DNA of 64,000 nucleotides from Armatimonadota bacterium. GTDB lineage: Bacteria > Bacteroidota > Ignavibacteria > OLB7. This document shows positions 37,863 to 47,216 of this stretch, piece after piece. A program made the position numbers and the translations under genes. Numbering within the stretch: the stretch's first letter is position 1; every line of letters starts with the position of its first letter. The notes beneath the pieces are model-generated. The model made no database searches and was not told the origin of the DNA. It saw nothing but the letters and a program-made list of their open reading frames with translations. The DNA is taken from contig JADZEY010000010.1 of NCBI GenBank assembly GCA_020850315.1, positions 1-64,000 of the forward strand, written 5' to 3'.

Positions 37863-40376
37863 ATGATGAATAGCCTTCTTGTGCGGTATTGCGCTCTGGT
37901 GCTGCTTCGTAGTGCTGCTTGCCTTATGGCCATTCCCGCCTACGCACAGCTTGATGATTCCGGGTGGCAGCCGGGGTATGGCCGTAGTATCGAGCAATCA
38001 GGGGTGGACGGCGAGGTGTTTGCGATTGCTACCCAGGGTAATCGCTTGTTTGTTGGCGGAACATTTAGCCAGCAAGGGGAGTTGCCGCTTGGTAATGTTG
38101 GTGAATGGGATGAAGAAAACAGCCGGTGGCTTCCGTTAGGAACCGGCGATAGTAACGGCGTAAACGGCCCTGTGTTTGCCATCGCTACCGATGGCCCTTG
38201 TGTGTATGTGGCAGGGCGTTTTACCGTTGCTGGTGGGACGGCGGCCAACAATATCGCCTGCTGGCGCACCGATCTTCGTAGATGGACACCGCTACAACAA
38301 GGGGTCAGCGGAGGGAATAATGCCTACGTGGCAGCACTGGCAATAATGAATGATACGCTGTACGTTGGTGGTGAATTTTCAACGGCTGGGATGGTGGCCG
38401 CACACAACCTTGCTTCTTGGGATGGTACTTCATGGAAGTATGTAGGAAATGAAACAGCCAACGGAATCGGCGGAACGGTGAATGCAATTGCCCCTGGGCA
38501 TGGAGTGCTGTACGTTGGCGGAACATTTACCCGTGCCGGGGAACTGTCGGTTGCAAACCTTGCCAGCTGGGATGGAGCAAAATGGGGAGCATTGGGAAAA
38601 GGGGTGAATGGCTATGTGAACGCGCTTGCGGTTGTTGGCGATCGTGTGATTGCAGGCGGAGAATTTAACCGAGCAGGGGACACTGCCGCAAATAATATCG
38701 CCCGATGGAGCGTTGTCACCCGAACATGGCTGCCGCTTGCCGCGCCCGAAGGAAACGATGGTGGAGCAAATCAGTATCAAGGAAACGGTGTGGCAGGGGT
38801 GGTGCGTGGGATGGTTGCTGATAATAATCGAGTGTTTGTTACTGGCACTTTTCGGACTGCCGACCCAGGGGATTTAACCTCTGCTCCAATTGCAGCCCAA
38901 TACGTTGCCCGCTGGTACGAATCCGGCTCCGATCTTGATAGCGGCAATATCTGGTGGGGAAGTGTAGGGCTTGGATTGAATGGATATGGAAACGCTGTTG
39001 CTATGATGAAAACAACAGTGTTTGTTGGTGGGGCATTCACCCAAGCTGGGCGCGTGAACGCAAGCCATATTGCCCGTTGGAATGGCAAACGCTGGGCCTC
39101 GCTTTCCATTGGAATTAATGGCCCAATATCTGCGCTTGCTGTGCTTGATAATCGTGTGTGGGCCGCTGGCAATTTTAATTCCGCCGATGGTATCACCACC
39201 ACCCATGTGGCAATACTCTTGGGTAGATCATGGCAACTTGCAAAGGGGAGCATCCGCGGCTCCGTTCTTGCCCTTGCTGCCGATGGCCAGCACCTGTATG
39301 CCGGCGGACAATTTGCCGCTGCAGGAACCACTACTGCATTAAATATCGCCCGGTACTCTCCCGCATCGGAACGTTGGAGCGACCTTTCCTTTGGCGTTGG
39401 TGGCGGGGAAGGGGCTGCGGTGTATGCGATTGCTGCCCGCGCTGGCAACATCTATGTTGGCGGAAGATTTACGGTGGCCGATACTGTTAATGCACACAAT
39501 ATCGCTGTGTGGAATGCCCAATCCGAACGCTGGCAAGCAGTGGGCGATGGTGTCAATGGTGTGGTGTATGCCGTTGCCGTTGCTCCCGATGGAAGAGTGT
39601 TTGTGGGGGGAGATTTTACACAGGCAGGCGGCCAGCCAGCCAAGAATATCGCCCAGTGGAATGGCCAAGAATGGTTGCCCCTTGCCGAAGGGGTGAATAA
39701 ACCGGTCAATGCACTAACGATTGATGGAACCCATCTCTATATTGGCGGCGAATTCAGTTCAGCCGGAACTATTCCTGCTTCCCTTATTGCCCGCTGGGAC
39801 CTTGGGACTCAACAATGGGAGGCTTTGGGTGATGGGCTGCGCGGGCATTTTGTTCCGCACGTAGCATCCATTGTTGTGCTGGATGGAAGCGTGCTTGCTG
39901 TCGGAAATTTCTATCAGTCTGGTGGTGATAGCCTGCACCATAGTGCGGCTTGGGATGGCAACCGATGGAACCCGTTAGGAAGCGGGCTGGATCTTGGCGC
40001 AAACGCAGCTGTGGCAACCTCCGAAGGATTCTTTGTCGGTGGTGATTTCACCCGCGCTGGAACCAACGATTCCTACTACTTTGCGCATTGGAAGGGCAGC
40101 GTCTCGGCAAACACAAGCTATCCGGGGGATGCCGCAACCAGAACTGTACGGGCTGTTCCCAACCCCGTATCGCACGGGGAAAACGTTATGCTGCTGGGGG
40201 TGCCGCCTGCTGCTTCGGTCGCGATCTACTCGCTGCTTGGCCAGCGGCTCCGCACGCTGTACAATGTGGCATCATCGGGGGTTGTGATCCCAACCGCCGA
40301 TCTTAGTCCGGGGGCCTATCATTGTGCCATAACGTCGCACAAGGAATCCTATGTTCTGCCATTGATTGTTCAGTAA
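37863..40376 (+). CDS. secreted propeller-repeat protein, tandem paralogue, with T9SS-like C-terminal domain
   Basis: Same repeat units; C-terminus VAIYSLLGQRLRTL...LSPGAYHCAITSHKESYVLPLIV. Confidence 0.85.
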   Translation: MMNSLLVRYCALVLLRSAACLMAIPAYAQLDDSGWQPGYGRSIEQSGVDGEVFAIATQGNRLFVGGTFSQQGELPLGNVGEWDEENSRWLPLGTGDSNGVNGPVFAIATDGPCVYVAGRFTVAGGTAANNIACWRTDLRRWTPLQQGVSGGNNAYVAALAIMNDTLYVGGEFSTAGMVAAHNLASWDGTSWKYVGNETANGIGGTVNAIAPGHGVLYVGGTFTRAGELSVANLASWDGAKWGALGKGVNGYVNALAVVGDRVIAGGEFNRAGDTAANNIARWSVVTRTWLPLAAPEGNDGGANQYQGNGVAGVVRGMVADNNRVFVTGTFRTADPGDLTSAPIAAQYVARWYESGSDLDSGNIWWGSVGLGLNGYGNAVAMMKTTVFVGGAFTQAGRVNASHIARWNGKRWASLSIGINGPISALAVLDNRVWAAGNFNSADGITTTHVAILLGRSWQLAKGSIRGSVLALAADGQHLYAGGQFAAAGTTTALNIARYSPASERWSDLSFGVGGGEGAAVYAIAARAGNIYVGGRFTVADTVNAHNIAVWNAQSERWQAVGDGVNGVVYAVAVAPDGRVFVGGDFTQAGGQPAKNIAQWNGQEWLPLAEGVNKPVNALTIDGTHLYIGGEFSSAGTIPASLIARWDLGTQQWEALGDGLRGHFVPHVASIVVLDGSVLAVGNFYQSGGDSLHHSAAWDGNRWNPLGSGLDLGANAAVATSEGFFVGGDFTRAGTNDSYYFAHWKGSVSANTSYPGDAATRTVRAVPNPVSHGENVMLLGVPPAASVAIYSLLGQRLRTLYNVASSGVVIPTADLSPGAYHCAITSHKESYVLPLIVQ

Positions 40377-40482
40377 ACGCTTCCTGCTGATGGACGATGG
40401 CGTGCGGTTGCTGCTCAATACCTCAACAAAGGTTCAGGTTCCCAACCACATAGAGTGTAGTTATTGACCCAAAGGAATTGCT

Positions 40483-40929
40483 GTGGCCACCATTAGTACC
40501 AACTTCGTTCAAGTTCATCCCATTCGATTGCTTCGGGGTGGGGTGCAGCATCTGCTGTTGCGCCGTTCACCCAACGAACCGCTCTATCCCGGTATCTGGC
40601 AGGTGATTACCGGGCGGGGTGAAACGGGCGAATCCACCATGCAAACCGCCGCACGGGAAACCGCCGAGGAGGTGAATATCCGTCCGATAGCATGGCACTT
40701 CAGCGCCCACGTGTGCAGTTTCTATTTCCAAGCCGAGGATGCGGTGGTGCTGACCCCAGTTGTTGCCTGCCTTCTTCCCCCCGATGCCGCTGTTTCCCTT
40801 TCGGAAGAACATGATGCTTTCGATTGGCACGTTGCTGCCGAGGCCATAACGCTGTTGGAGTTCCAGACACACCGCGAAGGGGTGAAAATTGCCGAACGAT
40901 GGGGGCGTTCGTTGCTGCAATCACCATGA
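40483..40929 (+). CDS. NUDIX hydrolase
   Basis: Nudix box GRGETGESTMQTAARETAEEVNI; GTG start after AAAGGA. Confidence 0.88.
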   Translation: MATISTNFVQVHPIRLLRGGVQHLLLRRSPNEPLYPGIWQVITGRGETGESTMQTAARETAEEVNIRPIAWHFSAHVCSFYFQAEDAVVLTPVVACLLPPDAAVSLSEEHDAFDWHVAAEAITLLEFQTHREGVKIAERWGRSLLQSP

Positions 40930-41723
40930 GCGAACCGCCGCAACCAACCCAAGAACAACGCGCCGCACGCCGAATCGCGCTGCTGCTTGCCTACGACGGA
41001 ACCGACTTCCACGGCTGGCAGCGGCAACCGAACGGAAGAAGCGTCCAGCAAACGGTGGAGCAGATGCTGACGCAACTCTGCAGCGGCGTGCCAGCAACCG
41101 TTGTCGGGTCGGGCCGAACGGACAGCGGGGTCCATGCCGATTACCAGGTGGCCCATGCCGACGTTGCCACCCGGCTGGACGATGCCCGGCTGCTGCACGC
41201 ATTGGGGCGAATGGCTCCGCAAGATTTGGCAATCCGTTCCCTACGCTCGGTTCCGGCGGATTTCCACGCCCGGTTCCATGCCTTCCGGCGCACCTACCGC
41301 TACCGCATCATCACCGCGCCCAATCCCTTCTTGGCCCGCTACGCCTACCGCTACGATGCCCCGCTGGATATTGACGCGCTGCACCGCACCGCGCCGATGC
41401 TGCTTGGCCAGCATGATTTCACCGCACTGAGCAAACACAACCCCGATACTCCAAACCCGGTTTGTGCTGTTGACCGAAGCGAGTGGAGAGAAGTGGATGG
41501 GGGAGTAGAGTTCTGGGTGTCATCAAACCGGTTTTTGTACGGGATGGTCAGGCTGCTGGTGGGTATCCAACTGGAGGTTGCACGGGGGAAACGGAGCGCG
41601 GCGGAACTTCCCGAAATTATCGCCTCACGTGACCGCGCCCGGCAGGGGATGGCCGCCCCGCCCCAGGGGCTGTCGTTGGTGAATGTGGAGTATCCAACCC
41701 AGATTTTTACGGCAACAGCGTAG
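40926..41723 (+). CDS. truA: tRNA pseudouridine(38-40) synthase TruA
   Basis: LAYDGTDFHGWQRQPNGRSVQ, GSGRTDSGVHA (catalytic Asp present); ATGA overlap with the upstream gene. Confidence 0.95.
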   Translation: MSEPPQPTQEQRAARRIALLLAYDGTDFHGWQRQPNGRSVQQTVEQMLTQLCSGVPATVVGSGRTDSGVHADYQVAHADVATRLDDARLLHALGRMAPQDLAIRSLRSVPADFHARFHAFRRTYRYRIITAPNPFLARYAYRYDAPLDIDALHRTAPMLLGQHDFTALSKHNPDTPNPVCAVDRSEWREVDGGVEFWVSSNRFLYGMVRLLVGIQLEVARGKRSAAELPEIIASRDRARQGMAAPPQGLSLVNVEYPTQIFTATA

Positions 41724-41813
41724 CCGTGACAGCATTTGCTGATGAGCCCCAACCGTGATTGCTTCCAAACCATTATTTTCTCCGCACCAGAACCGACAAC
41801 CTTCATTTCTGCC

Positions 41814-42656
41814 ATGAACACACGCACCATGCTCACACGGGTTCGCCAACCATTGTCGGCGCGATTGCTGATCGCGCTTATCGCACTTTCCTCCCCCTTT
41901 GTTCTTTCGCAATGCGGGCTGAACCTGTTCCCGGTCAGCGAAGACTCCAACATCGGCAAGCAGATGGATGCCGAAATCCAAACGCATCCTGACCAATATC
42001 CAATCCTGGAGAACGAGACGATACGCGGCTACGTGCAGGGGATTATTGATAAAATCATCCAATCGCCACAAGTGAAGTACCGTGGCAAGTTCCCGTACAA
42101 GGTCACGGTCATCAACGACGACAAAACCTTGAACGCCTTCTGCACACCGGGCGGCTACATCTATGTTTATACAGGGCTGATGCGATTCCTTGACGACGAG
42201 GCTTCGTTGGCGGGGGTGCTTGGCCACGAAATCGCCCACGCCGAAGAACGCCACGGAACCGAGCGAATGACCACCGCACTTGGGGCGCAAGTGGTGCTTT
42301 CGATTGCGCTGGGGGACAATCCTTCCAAACTGTCGGAGGTTGCTGGCAACGCTGCCGCACTGCTGGCGGTGCTGCGGAACAGCCGCGATAACGAGCTTGA
42401 GGCCGACACCCGCTCGTTCCAGTACTTGCAATCAACGCAGTATTGGCCCGGAGCAATCAAAGGCTTTTTCGTGAAGATGATCGAAAAACGTGGCGGATCG
42501 GGGAGCGCGCTGGAGGAATGGACCAGCACCCACCCGCTGGATCAAACCCGCGTTGATAACGTCAACAAACTGCTCCGCGAAAGCAACACCCCAGCCCCAA
42601 CCCAAGCCTCGTTGATGACCGAGCAATACAAGCAGATGTTGAGGAAGATGAGGTGA
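41814..42656 (+). CDS. M48-family metalloprotease, lipoprotein-like
   Basis: LGHEIAHAEERHG (HEXXH), N-terminal hydrophobic segment ending LSQCG. Confidence 0.9.
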   Translation: MNTRTMLTRVRQPLSARLLIALIALSSPFVLSQCGLNLFPVSEDSNIGKQMDAEIQTHPDQYPILENETIRGYVQGIIDKIIQSPQVKYRGKFPYKVTVINDDKTLNAFCTPGGYIYVYTGLMRFLDDEASLAGVLGHEIAHAEERHGTERMTTALGAQVVLSIALGDNPSKLSEVAGNAAALLAVLRNSRDNELEADTRSFQYLQSTQYWPGAIKGFFVKMIEKRGGSGSALEEWTSTHPLDQTRVDNVNKLLRESNTPAPTQASLMTEQYKQMLRKMR

Positions 42657-42657
42657 G

Positions 42658-42727
42658 GTCAGTTGTCAGTTGTCAGTTGTCAGTTGTCAGTGGTCATTAG
42701 TCCTTTGTCCTTGGTCATTAGTCACTC
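42658..42727. repeat. heptanucleotide tandem array, 10 in-register GTCNNNN units
   Basis: (gtcagtt)4 gtcagtg gtcatta gtccttt gtccttg gtcatta gtcactc; starts 1 bp after the M48 stop codon. Confidence 0.9.
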
Positions 42728-42803
42728 ACCTTGGGCAGAGTTTGGGGAGTGAAGACTGGCTGGCTCGGTGGCTTGCTTCGATGCTCTTCTTGTCTTCGGC
42801 TTT

Positions 42804-42915
42804 GGCTCCCTCTCCCACCCGACCAATAGAGTGGAAGCAGTAGCATCACCCATTTGGGAGAGGGCGTGCCGATAGGATCGGCATCTTCGAGAGGGTGAGG
42901 GCCGGGGTGAGGGCA
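42804..42915 (+). repeat. dispersed palindromic intergenic repeat, copy 2 (with module)
   Basis: ggctccctctccc...cagtagcatc...ttgggagaggg-cgtgccgataggatcggcatcttcga-gagggtgagggc. Confidence 0.88.
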
Positions 42916-42970
42916 GGCAGCGAATGCGAGCGACTTCGACCATATCCAGCTTGGCTTTGCGTAAGGTCAG

Positions 42971-43019
42971 TGACCAGTGACCAGTGACCAGTGACCAGTG
43001 ACTAATGACCAATGACCAA
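42971..43019. repeat. heptanucleotide tandem array (TGACCAG)4 TGACTAA (TGACCAA)2
   Basis: 7 in-register heptamers; approximate inverse of the 42658 array. Confidence 0.9.
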
Positions 43020-43086
43020 CCAATGACCCTCTTTGCAACTGACCACTGACCACTGACCTTAGTCCTTGGTCATTAGCAAGAAGGTC

Positions 43087-43114
43087 TTTCACTTTTCACT
43101 CTTCACTTTTCACT
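43087..43114. repeat. heptanucleotide array (TTTCACT)2 CTTCACT TTTCACT
   Basis: 4 in-register heptamers in the pyrF upstream region. Confidence 0.8.
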
Positions 43115-43153
43115 AACATTTTTCCCGAAAACCTGAAAAACCCAATTCCCACT

Positions 43154-43972
43154 ATGTCATTTCTTGATCGCTACGCCCAAGCGTTTGCGCGCACCGGAAG
43201 CCGGTTGTGCGTTGGGCTGGATACCGACCTTGCAATGCTTCCAGCGGTTGTGCAGGAAGCCGATAACCCAATGCTTCTGTTCAACCAAGCAATCGTGGGG
43301 GCCACTGCCGACCTTGCCATTGCCTACAAACCAAACCTTGCGTTCTACGAAGCAGCCGGGGAGCGGGGGATGGACGCGCTGAAAGGAACATTGGCTGTAA
43401 TCCCACCTCACGTTATCACAATCGCCGATGCCAAACGGGGCGATATCGGCAACACCGCCGAACGTTACGCCCAAGCATTTCTGGAGACGCTGCCGTTCGA
43501 TGCCATCACCGTGAACCCGTACATGGGAACCGATACCTTGAAGCCATATTTCAGGTATGAAGGAACCTGCAAATTTGTCCTTGCGCTGACCTCCAACCCC
43601 GGCTCGCATGAGTTCCAGCGAATTGAGTCCGGCGGGAAGCCGATCTACCTTCACGTGATTGACCGCTGCCTGGATGCCTTCGGCTCCACCGGCGATTTGG
43701 GTTTTGTGGTGGGCGCAACCCACCCGGAAGAGCTTGCCCGAATCCGCCAGCACGTTGGCCCAGATATTCCCTTGCTGATCCCCGGTGTTGGGGCGCAAGG
43801 GGGGGATGCCGCCGCAGTGGTTGCGGCCAACAATCGGGGCGCGGCCTTCATCAACGTATCGCGCGGGATTAGCGCGGCAAGCAAGGGGGATGACTTCGCC
43901 GCTGCCGCACGCGCCGCCGCGCTGAAGTTCGCCGAAGAATTGCGGGATGAAGTCCCCACTGCCGAAATCTGA
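43154..43972 (+). CDS. pyrF: orotidine-5'-phosphate decarboxylase (class 2)
   Basis: LCVGLDTDL, IADAKRGDIGNTAERYA, VNPYMGTDTLKPY. Confidence 0.95.
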   Translation: MSFLDRYAQAFARTGSRLCVGLDTDLAMLPAVVQEADNPMLLFNQAIVGATADLAIAYKPNLAFYEAAGERGMDALKGTLAVIPPHVITIADAKRGDIGNTAERYAQAFLETLPFDAITVNPYMGTDTLKPYFRYEGTCKFVLALTSNPGSHEFQRIESGGKPIYLHVIDRCLDAFGSTGDLGFVVGATHPEELARIRQHVGPDIPLLIPGVGAQGGDAAAVVAANNRGAAFINVSRGISAASKGDDFAAAARAAALKFAEELRDEVPTAEI

Positions 43973-44025
43973 TCGTTGTTATCCCGGCCCACCGATAATC
44001 GTTGGGCCGTTCCCACACGCTGCCA

Positions 44026-45315
44026 ATGCCCGAACGCTGTACCAAAGAATCGTTGCTCTACCTGCTGTGGACCCAGCGGGCCGCCCCGGGTACGGAGTTC
44101 CGTTGCCGTGGGGGGGAGCGGATCCATCTGCTGTCGCCGGGACACCGGAACAACGGCCCCGGCCCGGATTTCTTGGATGCTGTGATGCTGGTGAACGGCC
44201 TGCTGAAGACCGGCGCGGTGGAGATGCACCGCCATGAGAACGATTGGTTTCTGCACGGCCACCAACACGACCCCGCCTACCAGCAGGTGATACTCCATCT
44301 TGTGGATCAGCCCTCGGCCACCCAGCGGCTGGCGATTCCAACACTCTATGCTGCGGAATTGACCCGGGATTCGGAAACCAAAGCACAGCAATCGGTGTTC
44401 ACCGATGCAGCCGCTGCGGCGGTTTCGGCGGATCTTCTTCGGGACCTTTCGTGGGGAAGGTTTCTGCGCCGCGCAACCGAAATTGTACGGGCGCGGCAGG
44501 ATGCGCCGGTTGGAACTCACCTTCGCCATCAATTCATCCACCGAGCGTTCGACGCGCTTGGGTTCAGCCGCAACCGCCCCCCGATGCGGCGGCTTGCCGA
44601 GCTTGCAATCAGCCAAGAATCTACCCTTTGCGCTGCCCCGTTTGAACAGCTTGCGGCGGCCATGATCGGGGGAGCGGGATACGCAACCGAGCGGTTGCAG
44701 CGGGTTGGCGCGGGGGTGTTCGGCCAGGGAAGAACCCGCACGATTCTTGCTTCGCTGCAGCCTCCAATTCCTGGGCTTCAGTGGGATACCCGCTCGCGAC
44801 CGCACAACCTGCCGGAGTATCGGCTGTGGTCGGCGGCGTTGCTGCTGTTCGATCTGCATCAGCATCAGCTGCTGCCCGATCTTTTCCAGATTCTGCTGAA
44901 CAATCCAACGCCATTCCAAGCACTGGTTGCACGGCTGCACCAATGGGCTGGGCTTGGCGGATTGCTTGGCGACGACCGCGCCGGCGAAATGATCCTGCAC
45001 GCCTTCCTTCCGGTGGCGTTGGCGGGCGGATTGCTGGCCCAGCGGAACGATATACTCCGTGGCGCGTGCATCTGCTACCGAACATTGCCGACCTTCGCGA
45101 CAAACCGATTGATTCGCGCGGTGGAGGAACGCTACCTTCGCCGCGAACGGCTATCGGGCGCGTTCTGGCAACAGGGGGCGATTGAGTTCTACCAACGCTA
45201 CATCCAGCCGGATCGCTCTGGCCTTTCCTTCATCGCCGACCCGTTCGGCAATCCGTACACTATTCAACGACGATTCTCCAACTATGCCAACAGCCACGTT
45301 TACCAACTTTCTTGA
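44026..45315 (+). CDS. DUF2851-family protein
   Basis: ESLLYLLWTQR...NNGPGPDFLDA...GAVEMHRHENDW. Confidence 0.85.
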   Translation: MPERCTKESLLYLLWTQRAAPGTEFRCRGGERIHLLSPGHRNNGPGPDFLDAVMLVNGLLKTGAVEMHRHENDWFLHGHQHDPAYQQVILHLVDQPSATQRLAIPTLYAAELTRDSETKAQQSVFTDAAAAAVSADLLRDLSWGRFLRRATEIVRARQDAPVGTHLRHQFIHRAFDALGFSRNRPPMRRLAELAISQESTLCAAPFEQLAAAMIGGAGYATERLQRVGAGVFGQGRTRTILASLQPPIPGLQWDTRSRPHNLPEYRLWSAALLLFDLHQHQLLPDLFQILLNNPTPFQALVARLHQWAGLGGLLGDDRAGEMILHAFLPVALAGGLLAQRNDILRGACICYRTLPTFATNRLIRAVEERYLRRERLSGAFWQQGAIEFYQRYIQPDRSGLSFIADPFGNPYTIQRRFSNYANSHVYQLS

Positions 45316-46792
45316 CCGCGCCCGCACCCTCAGCGATCTGCGCGCAGCCAGTTCATTGCTCAATTGGGATCAAGAAACCTACATGCCCGATGGCGCAGCC
45401 GCCGTCCGTGCCGAGCAATCCGCAACGCTGGATACCCTTGCCCACCAAATGGCCACATCGGGCGAGTATGCCACGCTGCTGGATACCGTTCGGGAGGAAG
45501 CAGAGCGGGGGGAGTTGGAGGAATGGGAGCAGGGGGTGGTGAAAGAATCCTACCGTGAGTTCGAGCGTTCCCGGAAGCTGCCCGATGAGTTCGTTCGGGA
45601 GATGTCGCGGGCGCAATCGGTGGCGCACCACGCCTGGAAAAAAGGGCGCGAGCAGCAAGATTTCAGCATCTTCGCTCCGTCGTTGGAGCGGATTGTTGCG
45701 CTGAAACGCCAAGCCGCCGAATACTACGGCTACGCCGAAAACCCCTACGACGCGCTGATTGACCAGTACGAACCCGGAATGACCGCCGCCGAACTGCGCC
45801 CGGTGTTCGACCGCCTGCGGGAGGGAACCGGGGTGTTGCTGCAAAAAATTGCTGGCTTCGGCGCGCCCCCCGATGATTCCGTTCTCTTCACCGATTTCGA
45901 TGCCGAGCAGCAGCTGGCGTTCTCCAAAAGCATTATCCAGCAGCTTGGTTTCGATTTCAACATCGGTCGGGTTGATCTTTCGGCGCATCCGTTTTGCACT
46001 TCGTTCGGCAGCAGCGATGTTCGGCTAACAACCCGAATCTTCCGCAACGATCTTCGCAGCTGCCTGTTTGGATTGATGCACGAAGCTGGGCATGGGATGT
46101 ACGAGCAAGGGTTCGCGCCGCAGTTGGTTCGCACACCATTGGCGCAAGGGGCCTCGATGGGAATCCACGAGTCGCAATCGTTGCTGTGGGAAAACATGGT
46201 GGGGCGTTCGGAGGAGTTTTGGGCGTGGGCGTTCCCCCAGCTTGCTGCCGCCTTCCCGGAACAGCTTGCGGGGCTTGATTCGTTCGGTTTCTTCCGAAGC
46301 ATCAATGTGATGAAGCCAAGTTTTATCCGCGTTGAGGCCGACGAACTGACCTACAACATGCACATCATCCTCCGGTTCCAGATTGAGGATGACCTGATGA
46401 ACGGGCGGATGTGCGTTGCCGACATCCCTGCGGTGTGGAACCAAAAAAGCGAGGAATATCTGGGAATCGTTCCGCCGAACGATTCGTTGGGATGCTTGCA
46501 GGACATCCATTGGTCGTTTGGTGGGTTCGGCTACTTTGCCAGCTACACGCTGGGGAAACTGTACGCCGCAATGTTCTTCAACCGTGCGGTGGAGCAAGTT
46601 CCCGACCTGCGCGAACAGCTTGCGCGGGGTCAGTTCGGCAGCTTGCTGGGATGGCTGCGGGAAAACTTGCATCAGTGGGGCAAAGCCAAAAACGCCTCCC
46701 AGCTGGTCAACGACATCTGCGGCCGCCCGCTAACAGAAACCGATTTCCTTTCCCACCTTGAGCGGAAGATTGGGCGGGTGTATGCAGGGTGA
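45284..46792 (+). CDS. carboxypeptidase M32
   Basis: LLNWDQETYMP, GLMHEAGHGMYEQG (HEXXH), HESQSLLWENMVGRS. Confidence 0.94.
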   Translation: MPTATFTNFLDRARTLSDLRAASSLLNWDQETYMPDGAAAVRAEQSATLDTLAHQMATSGEYATLLDTVREEAERGELEEWEQGVVKESYREFERSRKLPDEFVREMSRAQSVAHHAWKKGREQQDFSIFAPSLERIVALKRQAAEYYGYAENPYDALIDQYEPGMTAAELRPVFDRLREGTGVLLQKIAGFGAPPDDSVLFTDFDAEQQLAFSKSIIQQLGFDFNIGRVDLSAHPFCTSFGSSDVRLTTRIFRNDLRSCLFGLMHEAGHGMYEQGFAPQLVRTPLAQGASMGIHESQSLLWENMVGRSEEFWAWAFPQLAAAFPEQLAGLDSFGFFRSINVMKPSFIRVEADELTYNMHIILRFQIEDDLMNGRMCVADIPAVWNQKSEEYLGIVPPNDSLGCLQDIHWSFGGFGYFASYTLGKLYAAMFFNRAVEQVPDLREQLARGQFGSLLGWLRENLHQWGKAKNASQLVNDICGRPLTETDFLSHLERKIGRVYAG

Positions 46793-46895
46793 AGGATGAA
46801 GGATGAAGGATGAAGGGTGAAGAGTGAAGAGTGAAGAGTGAAGAGTGAAGAGTGAAGGATGAAGGGTGAAGGGTGAAGGGTGAAGAGTGAAGGGG
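46791..46895. repeat. heptanucleotide array GAAG(GA/GG/AG)T, 14 units plus terminal GAAGGGG
   Basis: In-register units starting inside the M32 TGA stop codon. Confidence 0.93.
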
Positions 46896-46929
46896 GAATC
46901 TGTTTTTTCGCCTTTTCCTCTCTGGCTTT

Positions 46930-47031
46930 GGCTCCCTCTCCCAGCCGACGAACGTGAAGCAAACAGTAGTTTCATCAGTTTGGGAGAGGGCGTGCCGATA
47001 GGATCGGCATCTTCGAGGGGGGTGAGGGCAG
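46930..47031 (+). repeat. dispersed palindromic intergenic repeat, copy 3 (with module)
   Basis: ggctccctctcccagccgacgaacgtgaagcaaacagtagtttcatcagtttgggagagggc-gtgccgataggatcggcatcttcga-ggggggtgagggcag. Confidence 0.92.
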
Positions 47032-47106
47032 GTAGTTTCGGGTTCTCCCAAGATTGAGGAGAAAGAGTGAAAGAAGCAGCTGTCCTTTCGCTTCTTCCCC
47101 GGCTTT

Positions 47107-47183
47107 GGCTCCCTCTCCCAGCCGACGAACGTGAAGCAAACAGTAGTTTCATCAGTTTGGGAGAGGGCGGGGGGTGAGGGCAG
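47107..47183 (+). repeat. dispersed palindromic intergenic repeat, copy 4 (without module)
   Basis: Identical to copy 3 over its length except for clean absence of the 25-bp module. Confidence 0.92.
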
Positions 47184-47216
47184 GCCGCTGCCGAACGATG
47201 AACAGCAAATCAAATC

